Shown piece after piece: positions 8,220-17,341 of a DNA stretch of 53,977 nt. A program made the position numbers and the translations under genes. Where the stretch lies: positions 1 through 53,977 of the forward strand of contig CAZVNP010000018.1 in the NCBI GenBank assembly GCA_964628285.1, given 5' to 3'. The notes under the pieces were generated by a model. The model searched no databases. It had not been told where the DNA came from and saw only the letters and a program-made list of their open reading frames with translations. The DNA comes from JAPLDP01 sp964628285. Lineage in GTDB: Bacteria > Bacteroidota > Bacteroidia > Bacteroidales > JAGONC01. The number at the start of each line of letters is the position of its first letter. Position 1 is the stretch's first letter.

Positions 8220-9998
8220 TCAATTACACAAAACGACAGGGCACCGTTCCGAAACCCCAACCTCATTAAACGCCTCTATGCTGAAATAATATTCCTGTCC
8301 GGTATTCAATGCCCTCAATTCCAGTTTATCTCCCTTATCTGCCCAGACCTGGTAGGTCTGATAAAGTTTGTCTGCGGCAATGCCCCACAAGATGTTGTAT
8401 CCGACGGCACCTGGTACAGGGTCCCAGCGGACGGTGGCATTGCGCTGATCCTGATGACGCACAACGGACAGGTTAGCCGGGGTGACAGGCGGAGAGCCAT
8501 TGCCGTGACCAAAAATACGGATATCGCTTATGGCCAGATAAGGTGTGGGGACATATACATTCTCAAACTTCACAAACCGGCTTCTCACCGGTGCAGGCAG
8601 TTCAATGTAAGCATCGGGGCGGTCGGTTTTATTTTCTGAAAGGTCGGCCAGCAATTCCCATGTCTGACCGTCGACAGAGCAGTACAGCCGGAATTGATTA
8701 TATACATACGACGGATCGGAGTAATAAATGCCTGACCTGTAATCGGTATAGTTAATCTGCACGGCCCTTATCTCTTTGGTATCAAGGAGATCGACCGATA
8801 CCCATTCCCCGGCATGCGGCGTACGGGCCACCCAGAATGTCCGTGGATTTTCATCCGCGACATAGCCGGCGGCCATGGTATCCAGTGTTGATGAGGCGGC
8901 ACAGGGCTTTTTATAGGACAGGAGCATCCAGCCGGTGAACAGGGCGTTTCTGTCGGTCCAGGGACCATCCGGAAGATAATGGGGAAAGTCACCAAAGCGG
9001 GTATTGGAAAACATCTGTCCGTCCGGGTCAAAACCTGCCGGGAACATGGCAATGCGTCTTTCAAACTTCCAATTCACCCCGATCCATGGCGTTCCCGTAT
9101 TCCAATAATTACCGTAGTTGTCCTGAAAGGTGTTGCCATGACCGGCCCCTGCCATAAAGCCACCGGGTTTATAGGAAACAGGATTATACGGCTCATAGGT
9201 AAAAGGCCCCAGTGGATCTTTCCCGGTATATACACCGTTGGCATAGACATTATATTCCGTGCCGGGAGCAGCATACTGAAGGTAATATGTCCCGTTGTAT
9301 TCGGTCATCCAGGCCCCTTCAATATAAGGATGGATAGTTGTATCGGTATGATTGGGACCAAAACGCTCCCAGCCGTGGTGTTCGGGGTCGATGTAAAGCA
9401 GGGGGGTGGCTTGACCGATATACGTCAGATGTCTGTTGTGATCCAGTTCGATACCATAGATCGGATACAAATTGGAGGAGCCGAAATACATGAACCATTT
9501 ATCGGTATCTCTGTCGTGGAACAGGTCGGGATCCCAGGGTCCCAGGGCGCCGGGCATGACAGGCAACCGGCGGTTGTAATAGTCCATTTGACCTGTCTCC
9601 GGATCGGTGAAATAGTATATGGGGCGACGCCCGAAGGTGGACTGGAACAGATACAGCGTGTCTCTCACAGAAACAGCCGCCGGGGCGCACATGTCCTCAG
9701 CAGGCCACAGGCTGGGCCTGATATATTTCCAATTCAGCAGGTCGTTTGAATGCCAGTAACCTCCTGAATTGGTCACAAAGAGATAATATTCACCTTCCTG
9801 ATCGACGATCACCGGATCAGCTCCTGAACGGTAGGAGATATGGTCGTGCTTTTGCCCGGGATCGTACTGGTAATTGATGTCGACGGGATTGCACCAGGTT
9901 TTCCGGGCATTTGTTTTGGCACCGGAGCCGGATGGCTGCCCGGCGGCTATGACTACCGTACTAAGAAACAGGATCAGGAAGATGGTTTTCATGGTCAT
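8220..9998 (-). CDS. Secreted glycoside hydrolase family 43 with CBM32-like and FnIII domains
   Basis: A 592-residue exported enzyme with a signal peptide ending near 'VVIAAGQ'. Residues of about 35-345 are a five-bladed GH43 propeller: the general base Asp lies in 'RSGADPVIVDQEG', the pKa-modulating Asp in 'LGPWDPDLFHD' and the general acid Glu in 'YIEGAWMTEYNGTYY'. Residues of about 370-490 match an F5/8-type C (CBM32) fold ('WVSVDLLDTKEIRAVQINY', 'RFVKFENVY'), and 500-592 an FnIII domain. GH43 members release arabinose or xylose residues from plant glycans; the CBM suggests it acts on polymer. There is no lipobox and no T9SS tail. The start is 5 bases from the stop of the deacetylase-like gene, so both are probably one transcript. 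Confidence 0.85.
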   Translation of the reverse strand: MTMKTIFLILFLSTVVIAAGQPSGSGAKTNARKTWCNPVDINYQYDPGQKHDHISYRSGADPVIVDQEGEYYLFVTNSGGYWHSNDLLNWKYIRPSLWPAEDMCAPAAVSVRDTLYLFQSTFGRRPIYYFTDPETGQMDYYNRRLPVMPGALGPWDPDLFHDRDTDKWFMYFGSSNLYPIYGIELDHNRHLTYIGQATPLLYIDPEHHGWERFGPNHTDTTIHPYIEGAWMTEYNGTYYLQYAAPGTEYNVYANGVYTGKDPLGPFTYEPYNPVSYKPGGFMAGAGHGNTFQDNYGNYWNTGTPWIGVNWKFERRIAMFPAGFDPDGQMFSNTRFGDFPHYLPDGPWTDRNALFTGWMLLSYKKPCAASSTLDTMAAGYVADENPRTFWVARTPHAGEWVSVDLLDTKEIRAVQINYTDYRSGIYYSDPSYVYNQFRLYCSVDGQTWELLADLSENKTDRPDAYIELPAPVRSRFVKFENVYVPTPYLAISDIRIFGHGNGSPPVTPANLSVVRHQDQRNATVRWDPVPGAVGYNILWGIAADKLYQTYQVWADKGDKLELRALNTGQEYYFSIEAFNEVGVSERCPVVLCN

Positions 9999-10002
9999 TA
10001 GT

Positions 10003-11337
10003 TTAATAGTTGGACAGAATGGAAAGCCGACTGCCTACTGCCAACTGCAGCATTCCTTCATACACCTCCCGCCAGCCGCTCCACCTCTTCATACCGCTCA
10101 GCGACTCGTTGTGCCACAGGCTGATGAAGGTGCCGCTGACCTGCCGGACCTCATTGATCAACTGCCTGATATTCACCAGTGCTTCATCCGGTGAGAGGTT
10201 TTTGTAATCCTTCAGCGTTCCATCCATCACTGCGAAGGGATGTATGTTTAATGTAGTGGTTGTTTCATTTTCCAGGTCATAAAACCTGTACGTGTCACAG
10301 ATTGAAGCCCTGAATCCTGTTTCGGATGCGTATCCCATGGTATAATCATCGGTGATGCCCTGGCTGAGGAGATCCCTGTATGTACCGGGCAGGGTCAGCC
10401 TGAGAAAATGTTGCCTGCTCTTGGTGACCGGCCGTCCTGTGACAGCCGACAGGCGCTCTCTTTCCTTTCTCAGGATAGCCGGTGCCCGGTATGATTTATA
10501 GGAAGGATGAATGCCCACCTCGGCCCGTGCGGACAGCGACTGTATCAGAGTCCGGAACTCTGTATTTGAAACCGGGAGGTTCTTATCATATTTCCCGTGA
10601 TCGCCCATCAGCAGGAAAAACAACGGGGTGAGGCCATGCTGCCGGTGTATGTCCCGTATGTCATCGAAGGTGTCGAAGGGATCTTTCTGTAAGCCTTTCA
10701 GCACGCGTGTCCTGGCAGACATCTCGGCGAAGTCGCCGTGGAGGAGGTCTCTCAGATAAGCCCCGGTGGTCCTGAGCAATCCTTTCTGTTTGTAAGCATA
10801 AGCCGAATCAATGTCTATCGTGGGCTGAAACAGGAAATGTTTTTCGGGAAGCTTTAAAGCCGGATATCTGTCCAGGAGTATCTTACCGATCATCTGCGAC
10901 CAGATGTTGACCAGCGGTTTCCGGAGAAAGCCCCGGCAAAAGGCGGTGCTTTGTTCGGCCGGAAAACGGCCATGGACATCAGCATGGAAAGGCAGGTATT
11001 CTTCATAGCGCGTGACGAGGTAGAAAGCGGCGGCAAAAGGATCGAAAGGCAGGGCCGCATGATCACCGGTGACCCTGTAAAAAGCCGTTGTCCCTTTGTA
11101 TATGAAAAAGTCCAGGTCCTGCTTTCTGATGCCGGTTTCCGACAACAGTCCGGAGACCTTAAAGAAGAGACTGTCATCGGGAGGATGGTCGGTATAAGCG
11201 AGCTTAGGGCCGTCATAACTCCTGAAATCTTCAGGGTCTGTGGTCATCCGGTGTTCGAGTCCCAGCAGGCCGCCGAAGATCAAACCGAAGATGTATGTCA
11301 GGCGTGGACCTGTTTGCGGAGTAAGGATCAGGATCAT
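10003..11337 (-). CDS. Polysaccharide-deacetylase-like protein
   Basis: A 444-residue protein. The N-terminal 150 residues ('YDGPKLAYTDHPPDDSLFF', 'DPFAAAFYLVTRYEEYLPF') match a domain common in Bacteroidota deacetylase-like proteins (DUF7033-like). The rest is a degenerate NodB-type barrel: 'PTIDIDSAYAYKQKG' supplies the Asp motif, 'VGIHPSYKSY' the His motif and 'SLWHNESLSG' the last conserved block. It lies in one transcription unit with the GH43 enzyme, which hints at glycan processing, but the substrate is unknown. Oddity: the last 15 or so residues, 'LQLAVGSRLSILSNY', are encoded by a GACTG-family intergenic repeat, as if the natural stop codon had been lost or overwritten. Confidence in the fold is moderate. 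Confidence 0.7.
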   Translation of the reverse strand: MILILTPQTGPRLTYIFGLIFGGLLGLEHRMTTDPEDFRSYDGPKLAYTDHPPDDSLFFKVSGLLSETGIRKQDLDFFIYKGTTAFYRVTGDHAALPFDPFAAAFYLVTRYEEYLPFHADVHGRFPAEQSTAFCRGFLRKPLVNIWSQMIGKILLDRYPALKLPEKHFLFQPTIDIDSAYAYKQKGLLRTTGAYLRDLLHGDFAEMSARTRVLKGLQKDPFDTFDDIRDIHRQHGLTPLFFLLMGDHGKYDKNLPVSNTEFRTLIQSLSARAEVGIHPSYKSYRAPAILRKERERLSAVTGRPVTKSRQHFLRLTLPGTYRDLLSQGITDDYTMGYASETGFRASICDTYRFYDLENETTTTLNIHPFAVMDGTLKDYKNLSPDEALVNIRQLINEVRQVSGTFISLWHNESLSGMKRWSGWREVYEGMLQLAVGSRLSILSNY

Positions 11338-11415
11338 AGAAACGGTTATACCACGGCAAGATAACGAAAATGTTCGTATGTTCAGTATACCCCATGACGC
11401 TGAAGAAAAGTTTTG

Positions 11416-11423
11416 TAATTTTG
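11416..11423 (+). promoter_or_regulatory. -7 promoter element (TAATTTTG) for dnaX
   Basis: TAATTTTG matches TAnnTTTG and lies 36 bases before the ATG at 11460. It excludes the longer open frame beginning at 11370. Confidence 0.5.
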
Positions 11424-11459
11424 ACAGATCAAAGAGGAAGATTCCAGAACTCTTTTCCC

Positions 11460-13178
11460 ATGGAGAATTTCATTGTCTCAGCCCGTAAGTACCGCCCTGC
11501 CACCTTCGACACGGTCATCGGTCAGGGTTCCATCACCACCACTCTGAAGAATGCCATCCGCAACAACCAGCTGGCGCAGGCTTTTTTATTCTGCGGGCCA
11601 CGTGGTGTGGGCAAGACCACCTGTGCGCGCATCCTGGCCAAGACCATCAACTGCGAGCACATCACCGACAACATAGAGCCCTGCAACACTTGTACACCAT
11701 GCTTGTCGTTCAACACGTCAGCGTCGTTTAACATCCATGAGCTGGATGCCGCCTCCAACAACTCCGTGGACGACATCCGCAACCTCGTCGACCAGGTGCG
11801 CATCCCGCCGCAGATAGGCAAGTACAAGGTGTACATCATCGATGAGGTGCACATGTTGTCGCAGGCTGCCTTCAACGCTTTCCTCAAGACCCTCGAGGAG
11901 CCGCCGTCGTATGCCAAGTTCATCCTGGCCACCACCGAAAAGCACAAGATCATCCCCACCATCCTGTCGCGCTGCCAGATATTTGATTTCAGGCGCATCA
12001 GCGTGGAGGATATTGCGCGGCAACTGGCTTATGTGGCCGAGCAGGAGCATGTCACCGCCGAACCCGATGCCCTGCACATCATCGCCCAGAAAGCTGACGG
12101 CGCCATGCGCGATGCCCTGTCGATGTTCGACCAGATCGTCACCTTCTCGGGCGACGTCATTACATACCAGGTGGTTATCGACAATCTTCATGTACTCGAT
12201 TATGATTATTATTTCAGGATCGTCGACGACCTACTCGACAATAACACAGCAGATGTGCTGGTGACCTTCAGTGAGATCATCGGCCTGGGCTTCGACGGGC
12301 AGCATTTCATCACCGGGCTGGGGCAGCATCTCCGTGACCTGCTCGTATGCAAGGATCGCGAAACCGCCGCCCTGCTGGAAGTCGGCGCCACTATCCGGAG
12401 CCGCTACCAGGAGCAGGCTGCGAGATGCTCCGTCGACCTTCTCCTGAAAGCTTTGGACATAGGTAACCGTGCCGACCTCAATTACAAAAGCAGCAACAAC
12501 AAACGTCTGCATCTCGAGCTGGCACTTATGCAGATGTGTTCACTCAGGAGCAGGGAGGTCCCTAAGGAAATCAAAACGACCCTGCCGCCACCGTCCGGGA
12601 AAGTAGAGATAATGACCCAACAGCCTCAAAGGAAAGCTGCCCCGCCGGCGGTGTCATCACAGCCGCAACCTAAGGAACCGACAGGCGACGCGAACAATGG
12701 CACAGCCAGGAAAACTTCACAGGGCTCCGGTGTCTCCATTAAAGAGAGGATGGAGAACAATCATCACCGGCACGCCCCGTCTGATAATACCAATGCCACG
12801 CTGGTGGAGAAGCTGTCCGAACCTTTCAGCCAGGAAGAGCTGGAAGCGGCCTGGGCCCACTTTTCGGAGACCCTCACCAAATGCAATCCCATACTGTACA
12901 CCACCCTGTCGCGCCGTAAGCCGGTGCTGAAAGACGAGAGCACCATCGAATTCATGTTCGACAACAAAGTGCAGGAGGATGAGATACGCAAGACAACACT
13001 GTTGGCTTACCTGCGCAGGCATCTCCGTAATGATCACATCCAGCTGGTGACCCTGCTGAACCATGACCATAGCGATCTGAAACCATACACCCCGGCAGAG
13101 AAGTACAAGAAAATGGCCGGGAAAAATCCCGACCTGCAGAAGCTGAGGGACAAACTGGAACTGGACATTGATTTCTGA
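11460..13178 (+). CDS. dnaX: DNA polymerase III subunit gamma/tau
   Basis: A 572-residue clamp-loader ATPase of the replisome. Walker A 'GPRGVGKTTCARIL' is near residue 46. It is followed by the DnaX zinc knuckle with spacing C-x9-C-x2-C-x2-C (residues about 64-81), Walker B/DExH 'IIDEVHMLS', 'AFLKTLEEPP' and the sensor/arginine-finger block 'TTEKHKIIPTILSRCQIF'. Residues of about 380-470 are a low-complexity Gln/Pro/Ser linker; the C-terminal 100 residues form a tau-like domain as in Bacteroidota. The start at 11460 ('MENFIVSARKYRP') is the conserved one. The PfkB kinase gene follows almost directly. Essential housekeeping gene. Confidence 0.95.
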   Translation: MENFIVSARKYRPATFDTVIGQGSITTTLKNAIRNNQLAQAFLFCGPRGVGKTTCARILAKTINCEHITDNIEPCNTCTPCLSFNTSASFNIHELDAASNNSVDDIRNLVDQVRIPPQIGKYKVYIIDEVHMLSQAAFNAFLKTLEEPPSYAKFILATTEKHKIIPTILSRCQIFDFRRISVEDIARQLAYVAEQEHVTAEPDALHIIAQKADGAMRDALSMFDQIVTFSGDVITYQVVIDNLHVLDYDYYFRIVDDLLDNNTADVLVTFSEIIGLGFDGQHFITGLGQHLRDLLVCKDRETAALLEVGATIRSRYQEQAARCSVDLLLKALDIGNRADLNYKSSNNKRLHLELALMQMCSLRSREVPKEIKTTLPPPSGKVEIMTQQPQRKAAPPAVSSQPQPKEPTGDANNGTARKTSQGSGVSIKERMENNHHRHAPSDNTNATLVEKLSEPFSQEELEAAWAHFSETLTKCNPILYTTLSRRKPVLKDESTIEFMFDNKVQEDEIRKTTLLAYLRRHLRNDHIQLVTLLNHDHSDLKPYTPAEKYKKMAGKNPDLQKLRDKLELDIDF

Positions 13179-13181
13179 GTG

Positions 13182-14099
13182 ATGAGCCGGGTGTATGCCA
13201 TTGGAGAGACGTTACTGGATATTATCTTCCATCCCGGCGGTCATATTACCGCCACCCCAGGAGGGGCGATGCTGAACACGGCGATGTCGCTGGGACGGCT
13301 GAAGCTTCCTGTGCATCTCATCAGTGAATACGGCGATGACACCACCGGCCGGTGGATAAATGATTTCCTGGAGAATAACGGCGTTGATTTGACATACATC
13401 CGCCGTTATGCCGGTACGTCACCTGTCGCACTGGCCTTCCTCGACGAAAAAAGAGCGGCGGCCTTTCATTTCTATCCCGGCACGCCGCATACCATATCCT
13501 CACCGGTAACACCTTCAATTGCCGGCGATGATATCGTTCTCTTCGGGTCATTCTATTCCCTGAAGGAAGAAAACAGACCATGTCTTTTATCCCTTCTGAA
13601 TAAGGCGGCGGAAAAACGTGCCCTGATCATTTACGATCCCAATTTCAGGGAGCAGCATCTCGGTGACTTACCACGGCTCATGCCTGCCATTATGGAGAAT
13701 ATCGGCTTAAGCGGTATCGTGAGGGGATCGGACGATGATTTCAGGTTGATCTTTGGAGAGACAGAGCCCGCCAGCGTGTATCGCCGTGTGGCCGGACACG
13801 GCTGTGACATTCTCATCTATACCATGGGCAGCGGTGGGGTGATGTTAATGACGGAGACGCTAACAAAGTTTTATGACGTACCTGCCGTAACGCCTGTCAG
13901 CACGGTAGGCGCCGGCGACAGCTTCAATGCCGGCCTGATCAGCGTGCTCGTGGCATATGGCCCTGAGGCCTATCAGACAGGGGGATTGAATGAAGCACAA
14001 TGGGATGAGATCATGACCACAGCCATTGACTTTGCAACAGCGGTGTGCAGCAGCGATGAGAATTACATTCCTGTCGATTTTGCACGTGACAGGATATAA
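13182..14099 (+). CDS. PfkB-family carbohydrate kinase (fructokinase-like)
   Basis: A 305-residue sugar kinase of the ribokinase/PfkB family. The N-terminal 'IGETLLDIIF' and 'TPGGAMLNTAMSLGRL' give the substrate Gly-Gly loop. The C-terminal signature 'VSTVGAGDSFNAGLI' carries the catalytic Asp and anion hole, and 'YTMGSGGVML' is the nucleotide-site strand. It starts 3 bases after the dnaX stop codon (ATG at 13182; a GTG one codon earlier is possible), so it is probably co-transcribed with dnaX, though no functional link is known. The closest described activity for this layout is fructose phosphorylation; sequence alone cannot fix the sugar. Confidence 0.85.
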   Translation: MSRVYAIGETLLDIIFHPGGHITATPGGAMLNTAMSLGRLKLPVHLISEYGDDTTGRWINDFLENNGVDLTYIRRYAGTSPVALAFLDEKRAAAFHFYPGTPHTISSPVTPSIAGDDIVLFGSFYSLKEENRPCLLSLLNKAAEKRALIIYDPNFREQHLGDLPRLMPAIMENIGLSGIVRGSDDDFRLIFGETEPASVYRRVAGHGCDILIYTMGSGGVMLMTETLTKFYDVPAVTPVSTVGAGDSFNAGLISVLVAYGPEAYQTGGLNEAQWDEIMTTAIDFATAVCSSDENYIPVDFARDRI

Positions 14100-14116
14100 A
14101 AAAATAGATATTGAAA

Positions 14117-14124
14117 TATATTTG
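14117..14124 (+). promoter_or_regulatory. -7 promoter element (TATATTTG)
   Basis: A perfect TAnnTTTG match, 37 bases before the acyltransferase ATG at 14162. It suggests that the acyltransferase and the following dehydrogenase start their own transcript rather than relying on dnaX-pfkB. Confidence 0.5.
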
Positions 14125-14161
14125 CAACGGTATCATCCTGATAATAAAAAAATAGAATTCA

Positions 14162-14722
14162 ATGAGGAAGGTGTTGTCGAGATGCCTGTTGGGCCTGTTC
14201 GGATGGAAAGTGGTGGGGGGACTGCCTAAAGGTGTTAACAAATGTGTGCTGATTGTGGCACCTCACACCAGCAACTGGGATTTCATCATCGGACGCCTGG
14301 CTTTTTACATTCTGGGTGTCAAGGTGAAATTCCTTATAAAAAAAGAGCTTTTCAAACACATCCTGGGACGTATCATCACGGCTCTGGGCGGTATCCCCAT
14401 CGACAGGACCAAAAACACCGGCGCCGTGGACATGGTGGCCGCTTTGTTTGAAAAATATGACCCGCTGTATATCGTTATTACCCCTGAAGGTACGCGCAAG
14501 CTGGTGCCCCAGTGGAAGAAGGGCTTTTACTACATCGCACTGAAAGCACATGTGCCCATTGCTCTCGGTTACCTCGATTACATGAACAAGGAAGGGGGCA
14601 TTGCCAGGGTGATAATGCCGACGGGAGACTTTAAGAAAGATTTTGCCGAGATCGAGGATTTCTACCGCGGGAAGCATGCCAAGTACCCATGGAAATTCAA
14701 CTTAAGCGACAATAAATCATAA
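14162..14722 (+). CDS. 1-acylglycerol-3-phosphate O-acyltransferase-like protein
   Basis: A 186-residue PlsC-type acyltransferase. The catalytic HX4D motif is 'APHTSNWDFI' (His and Asp four residues apart) near residue 34, and the phosphate-binding block is 'ITPEGTRKLVPQWKKGFYY', with 'GGIPIDRTKN' between them. It is short for PlsC and has no clear membrane segment beyond the N-terminus, a type common in Bacteroidota. Known chemistry is acyl transfer to lysophosphatidate or a related lipid; the acceptor here is uncertain. It lies 21 bases before the nucleotide-sugar dehydrogenase, probably in one transcript, so a role in envelope lipid or glycan assembly is plausible. Confidence 0.8.
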   Translation: MRKVLSRCLLGLFGWKVVGGLPKGVNKCVLIVAPHTSNWDFIIGRLAFYILGVKVKFLIKKELFKHILGRIITALGGIPIDRTKNTGAVDMVAALFEKYDPLYIVITPEGTRKLVPQWKKGFYYIALKAHVPIALGYLDYMNKEGGIARVIMPTGDFKKDFAEIEDFYRGKHAKYPWKFNLSDNKS

Positions 14723-14743
14723 TGATTGGATTTAAATTTTTCT

Positions 14744-16039
14744 ATGGATATTTATAATAAACTGGTTAAAAAGGAAACCAGGCTGTCGGTGGTAGGTTTA
14801 GGATACGTGGGGTTGCCGCTGGCTCTGGCATTCGCCGGCAAGCTGTCGGTCATTGCCTTGGATCAGGACAAGGAGCGCATTGTGAGTCTGAAGCAGGGCG
14901 TTGACACTTCCGGTGAGGTGGCACCGGAGGCTTTCAGGGACTGTGACATCGAGTTTACTTCCGATCCTTCCAGGCTGGCAGACGCTTCGTTTCATATCAT
15001 TGCCGTGCCCACACCTGTGAACAATAGCAAGACGCCTGACCTGAGTCTCCTTTTTTCGGCTTCCCGCCATGTTGCGAGACATCTGAAAAAGAACGATCAT
15101 GTGGTTTATGAGTCGACGGTTTACCCCGGCGCGACAGAGGAAGAGTGTGTGCCACTGCTGTCGCAGGTCAGCGGCTTAAAATACATCGACGATTTCAAGG
15201 TGGGCTATTCACCCGAGAGGATCAACCCGGGCGACAAAGAGCATACCATCAGGACGGTGAAGAAGGTGGTGTCAGCCTGCGACGGCGGGACGCTTGATAC
15301 CATCGCAAAAGTGTACGGCCTTATCGTCGAGGCGGCAATATTTAAAGCCTCTTCAATAAAAGTAGCCGAGGCGGCTAAGATCATAGAGAATATACAGCGT
15401 GATGTGAACATCGCCCTCATAAACGAGTTGTCGATACTTTTCGACCGTATGGGGCTTAACACCTATGAGGTGCTCGAAGCGGCGGGAACAAAATGGAACT
15501 TCCTGACATTCAAGCCGGGCCTGGTGGGAGGTCATTGCATAGGTGTCGATCCATATTACCTGATTCATAAGGCCATGAAATATGACTATCACCCTCCCAT
15601 CATCAAAGCGGCACGCAGCGTTAACGACTCCATGGGGTTTTATGTCGCCAGGCAGACTGCTGCGAAACTGTCATCCAACGGCAAGGTCATCCCCGGTTTA
15701 AGAGTCCTTGTTATGGGTGTTACTATTAAGGAGAATGTGAGTGATATCAGAAATTCAAGGATAAGTGACATTGTCAGTGAGTTGATCACCCTTGGCATTC
15801 AGCCGGAAGTGTACGATCCCCATGCGTCATCACAAACCGTGATGAAGGAAATGGGCTTCCCTCTTGTGGATGTACCCGGCCGGGAGTATGATGCCATCAT
15901 CGTGGCGGTGGCTCATGATGAGTTTAAGGATTTGCAGGAAGACTATTTCATCTCCCTGTCATCGCCTGCCGCCATCCTTGTCGATGTAAAAGGATTATAC
16001 AGAGGCAGGATAAAACGAATGGGGTACTGGAGTCTGTGA
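14744..16039 (+). CDS. UDP-N-acetylhexosamine 6-dehydrogenase-type nucleotide sugar dehydrogenase
   Basis: A 431-residue member of the UDP-glucose/GDP-mannose dehydrogenase family. The NAD-binding 'VVGLGYVGLPLALAF' is near residue 15, the middle domain has 'YSPERINPGDKEHTI', and the catalytic Cys lies in 'LVGGHCIGVDPYYL' (about residue 265), followed by the C-terminal UDP-binding domain ('VLVMGVTIKENVSDIRNS'). 'PERINPGDK' and 'KWNFLTFKPGLVGGHC' are typical of the WbpA/TviB/Cap-type enzymes that oxidise UDP-HexNAc to uronate. The start 'MDIYNKL' at 14744 is the first ATG; a TTG six codons earlier is unlikely. Its place before gmd-fcl suggests supply of precursors for capsule or O-antigen. Confidence 0.88.
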   Translation: MDIYNKLVKKETRLSVVGLGYVGLPLALAFAGKLSVIALDQDKERIVSLKQGVDTSGEVAPEAFRDCDIEFTSDPSRLADASFHIIAVPTPVNNSKTPDLSLLFSASRHVARHLKKNDHVVYESTVYPGATEEECVPLLSQVSGLKYIDDFKVGYSPERINPGDKEHTIRTVKKVVSACDGGTLDTIAKVYGLIVEAAIFKASSIKVAEAAKIIENIQRDVNIALINELSILFDRMGLNTYEVLEAAGTKWNFLTFKPGLVGGHCIGVDPYYLIHKAMKYDYHPPIIKAARSVNDSMGFYVARQTAAKLSSNGKVIPGLRVLVMGVTIKENVSDIRNSRISDIVSELITLGIQPEVYDPHASSQTVMKEMGFPLVDVPGREYDAIIVAVAHDEFKDLQEDYFISLSSPAAILVDVKGLYRGRIKRMGYWSL

Positions 16040-16079
16040 GATAACCGTTCGTTTATGAAGGCTTTGGCAGACAAAATGC

Positions 16080-16087
16080 TATATTTG
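16080..16087 (+). promoter_or_regulatory. -7 promoter element (TATATTTG) for gmd-fcl
   Basis: A perfect TAnnTTTG match. Transcription would begin at about 16093, exactly where the leader hairpin (16093-16148) starts. Confidence 0.55.
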
Positions 16088-16092
16088 CAAAA

Positions 16093-16148
16093 AACCTCAT
16101 CCCCAGCCCCTTCTCCTTTTTAAGGAGAAGGGGCAAGGGGTTGAGGTT
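16093..16148. repeat. CCCCTTCTCC hairpin repeat in the gmd leader
   Basis: Arms of about 26 bases (left from AACCTCATCCCC, right ending GGGGTTGAGGTT) pair almost perfectly around a loop of T and A. It occupies nearly the whole predicted 5' leader of gmd. Shorter relatives occur at 26098-26136 and 35781-35820. Confidence 0.8.
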
Positions 16149-16162
16149 GTAAAACATGCATT

Positions 16163-17278
16163 ATGAAAACAGCTCTCATCACCGGCATCACAGGACAGGA
16201 CGGCGCCTATCTGGCGGAATATCTCTTAAAGAAAGGTTACATCGTCCACGGCATCAAGCGCAGGAGCTCGATGTTCAACACGCACCGCATCGATCATCTG
16301 TACCAGGACCCTCACGTGAAGGACAAGCATTTTATCCTTCATTACGGTGACATGACCGATTCGACCAATCTGATCAGGATCATCCAGGAGACACAGCCTG
16401 ACGAAATCTACAACCTGGCGGCCCAGTCGCACGTGCAGGTCAGCTTTGAGACGGCTGAGTACACGGCCAACGCCGATGCCCTGGGCACCCTGCGCCTGCT
16501 CGAGGCCATACGTCTTTTAAAGCTGGAGAAGAAAACACGTTTTTACCAGGCCTCCACCTCCGAGCTGTATGGTAAAGCCACGGAGACGCCTCAAACCGAG
16601 AAGACAGGATTCTATCCCCGCAGTCCCTACGGTGTAGCCAAGCTCTATGGTTACTGGATCACGGTCAATTACCGTGAAGCATACCGTATCTTTGCCTGTA
16701 ACGGCATCCTCTTCAACCATGAATCACCCATCCGTGGAGAGACCTTCGTCACGCGAAAGATCACCATGGCCGTCAGCAGGATAGCCCTGGGCATGCAGGA
16801 CAAGTTTTTCCTCGGCAACCTGTCGGCCGTGCGCGACTGGGGTCACGCCAAGGACTATATCGTGGCCATGCACCTCATCCTGCAACAGGACACCCCCGAC
16901 GATTACATCATCGCCACCGGCAGCGCTACCGAGGTGAGGGAGTTTGTCAGGATGGCCTTCGGCGAAGTGGGTATGACACTTGATTTCAGAGGCCGTGGGA
17001 TGAATGAAAAAGCCTATGTGGTGAAATGCGATCACCCCCTTTATCAGCTTCCTGCCGGCAAAGTGGTGCTGGAGGTGGACCCGCGCTATTTCCGGCCGAC
17101 GGAAGTGGATACACTCCTCGGCGACGCCACCAAAGCCAGGGAGAGACTGGGATGGGTGCCGGCTTATGACCTGAAAGCCCTGGTGAAAGAAATGATGGAA
17201 TCGGACCTGGCCCTGATGCGGAAAGAGAAATTCCTGAAAGAGAACGGTTTTACTATAAGAGGATATTTTGACGATTGA
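16163..17278 (+). CDS. gmd: GDP-mannose 4,6-dehydratase
   Basis: A 371-residue extended short-chain dehydrogenase that converts GDP-mannose to GDP-4-keto-6-deoxymannose, the first step to GDP-L-fucose. The NADP-binding motif is 'TGITGQDGAYLAEYLLKKGY' at residues 7-26, the catalytic Ser/Thr lies in 'FYQASTSELYG', and the YxxxK pair in 'SPYGVAKLYGYW' near residue 156. 'NHESPIRGETFVTRKIT' and 'RYFRPTEVDTLLGD' are hallmark GMD blocks. The length fits the family. fcl begins 63 bases downstream. A strong hairpin fills the leader between promoter and start codon, which could affect translation. Confidence 0.95.
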   Translation: MKTALITGITGQDGAYLAEYLLKKGYIVHGIKRRSSMFNTHRIDHLYQDPHVKDKHFILHYGDMTDSTNLIRIIQETQPDEIYNLAAQSHVQVSFETAEYTANADALGTLRLLEAIRLLKLEKKTRFYQASTSELYGKATETPQTEKTGFYPRSPYGVAKLYGYWITVNYREAYRIFACNGILFNHESPIRGETFVTRKITMAVSRIALGMQDKFFLGNLSAVRDWGHAKDYIVAMHLILQQDTPDDYIIATGSATEVREFVRMAFGEVGMTLDFRGRGMNEKAYVVKCDHPLYQLPAGKVVLEVDPRYFRPTEVDTLLGDATKARERLGWVPAYDLKALVKEMMESDLALMRKEKFLKENGFTIRGYFDD

Positions 17279-17341
17279 TCCGTGAAGGATAGTCTCTTAT
17301 GAATGCATTTTCATGCGGATGTCGACAGTACGAAATTGAAT

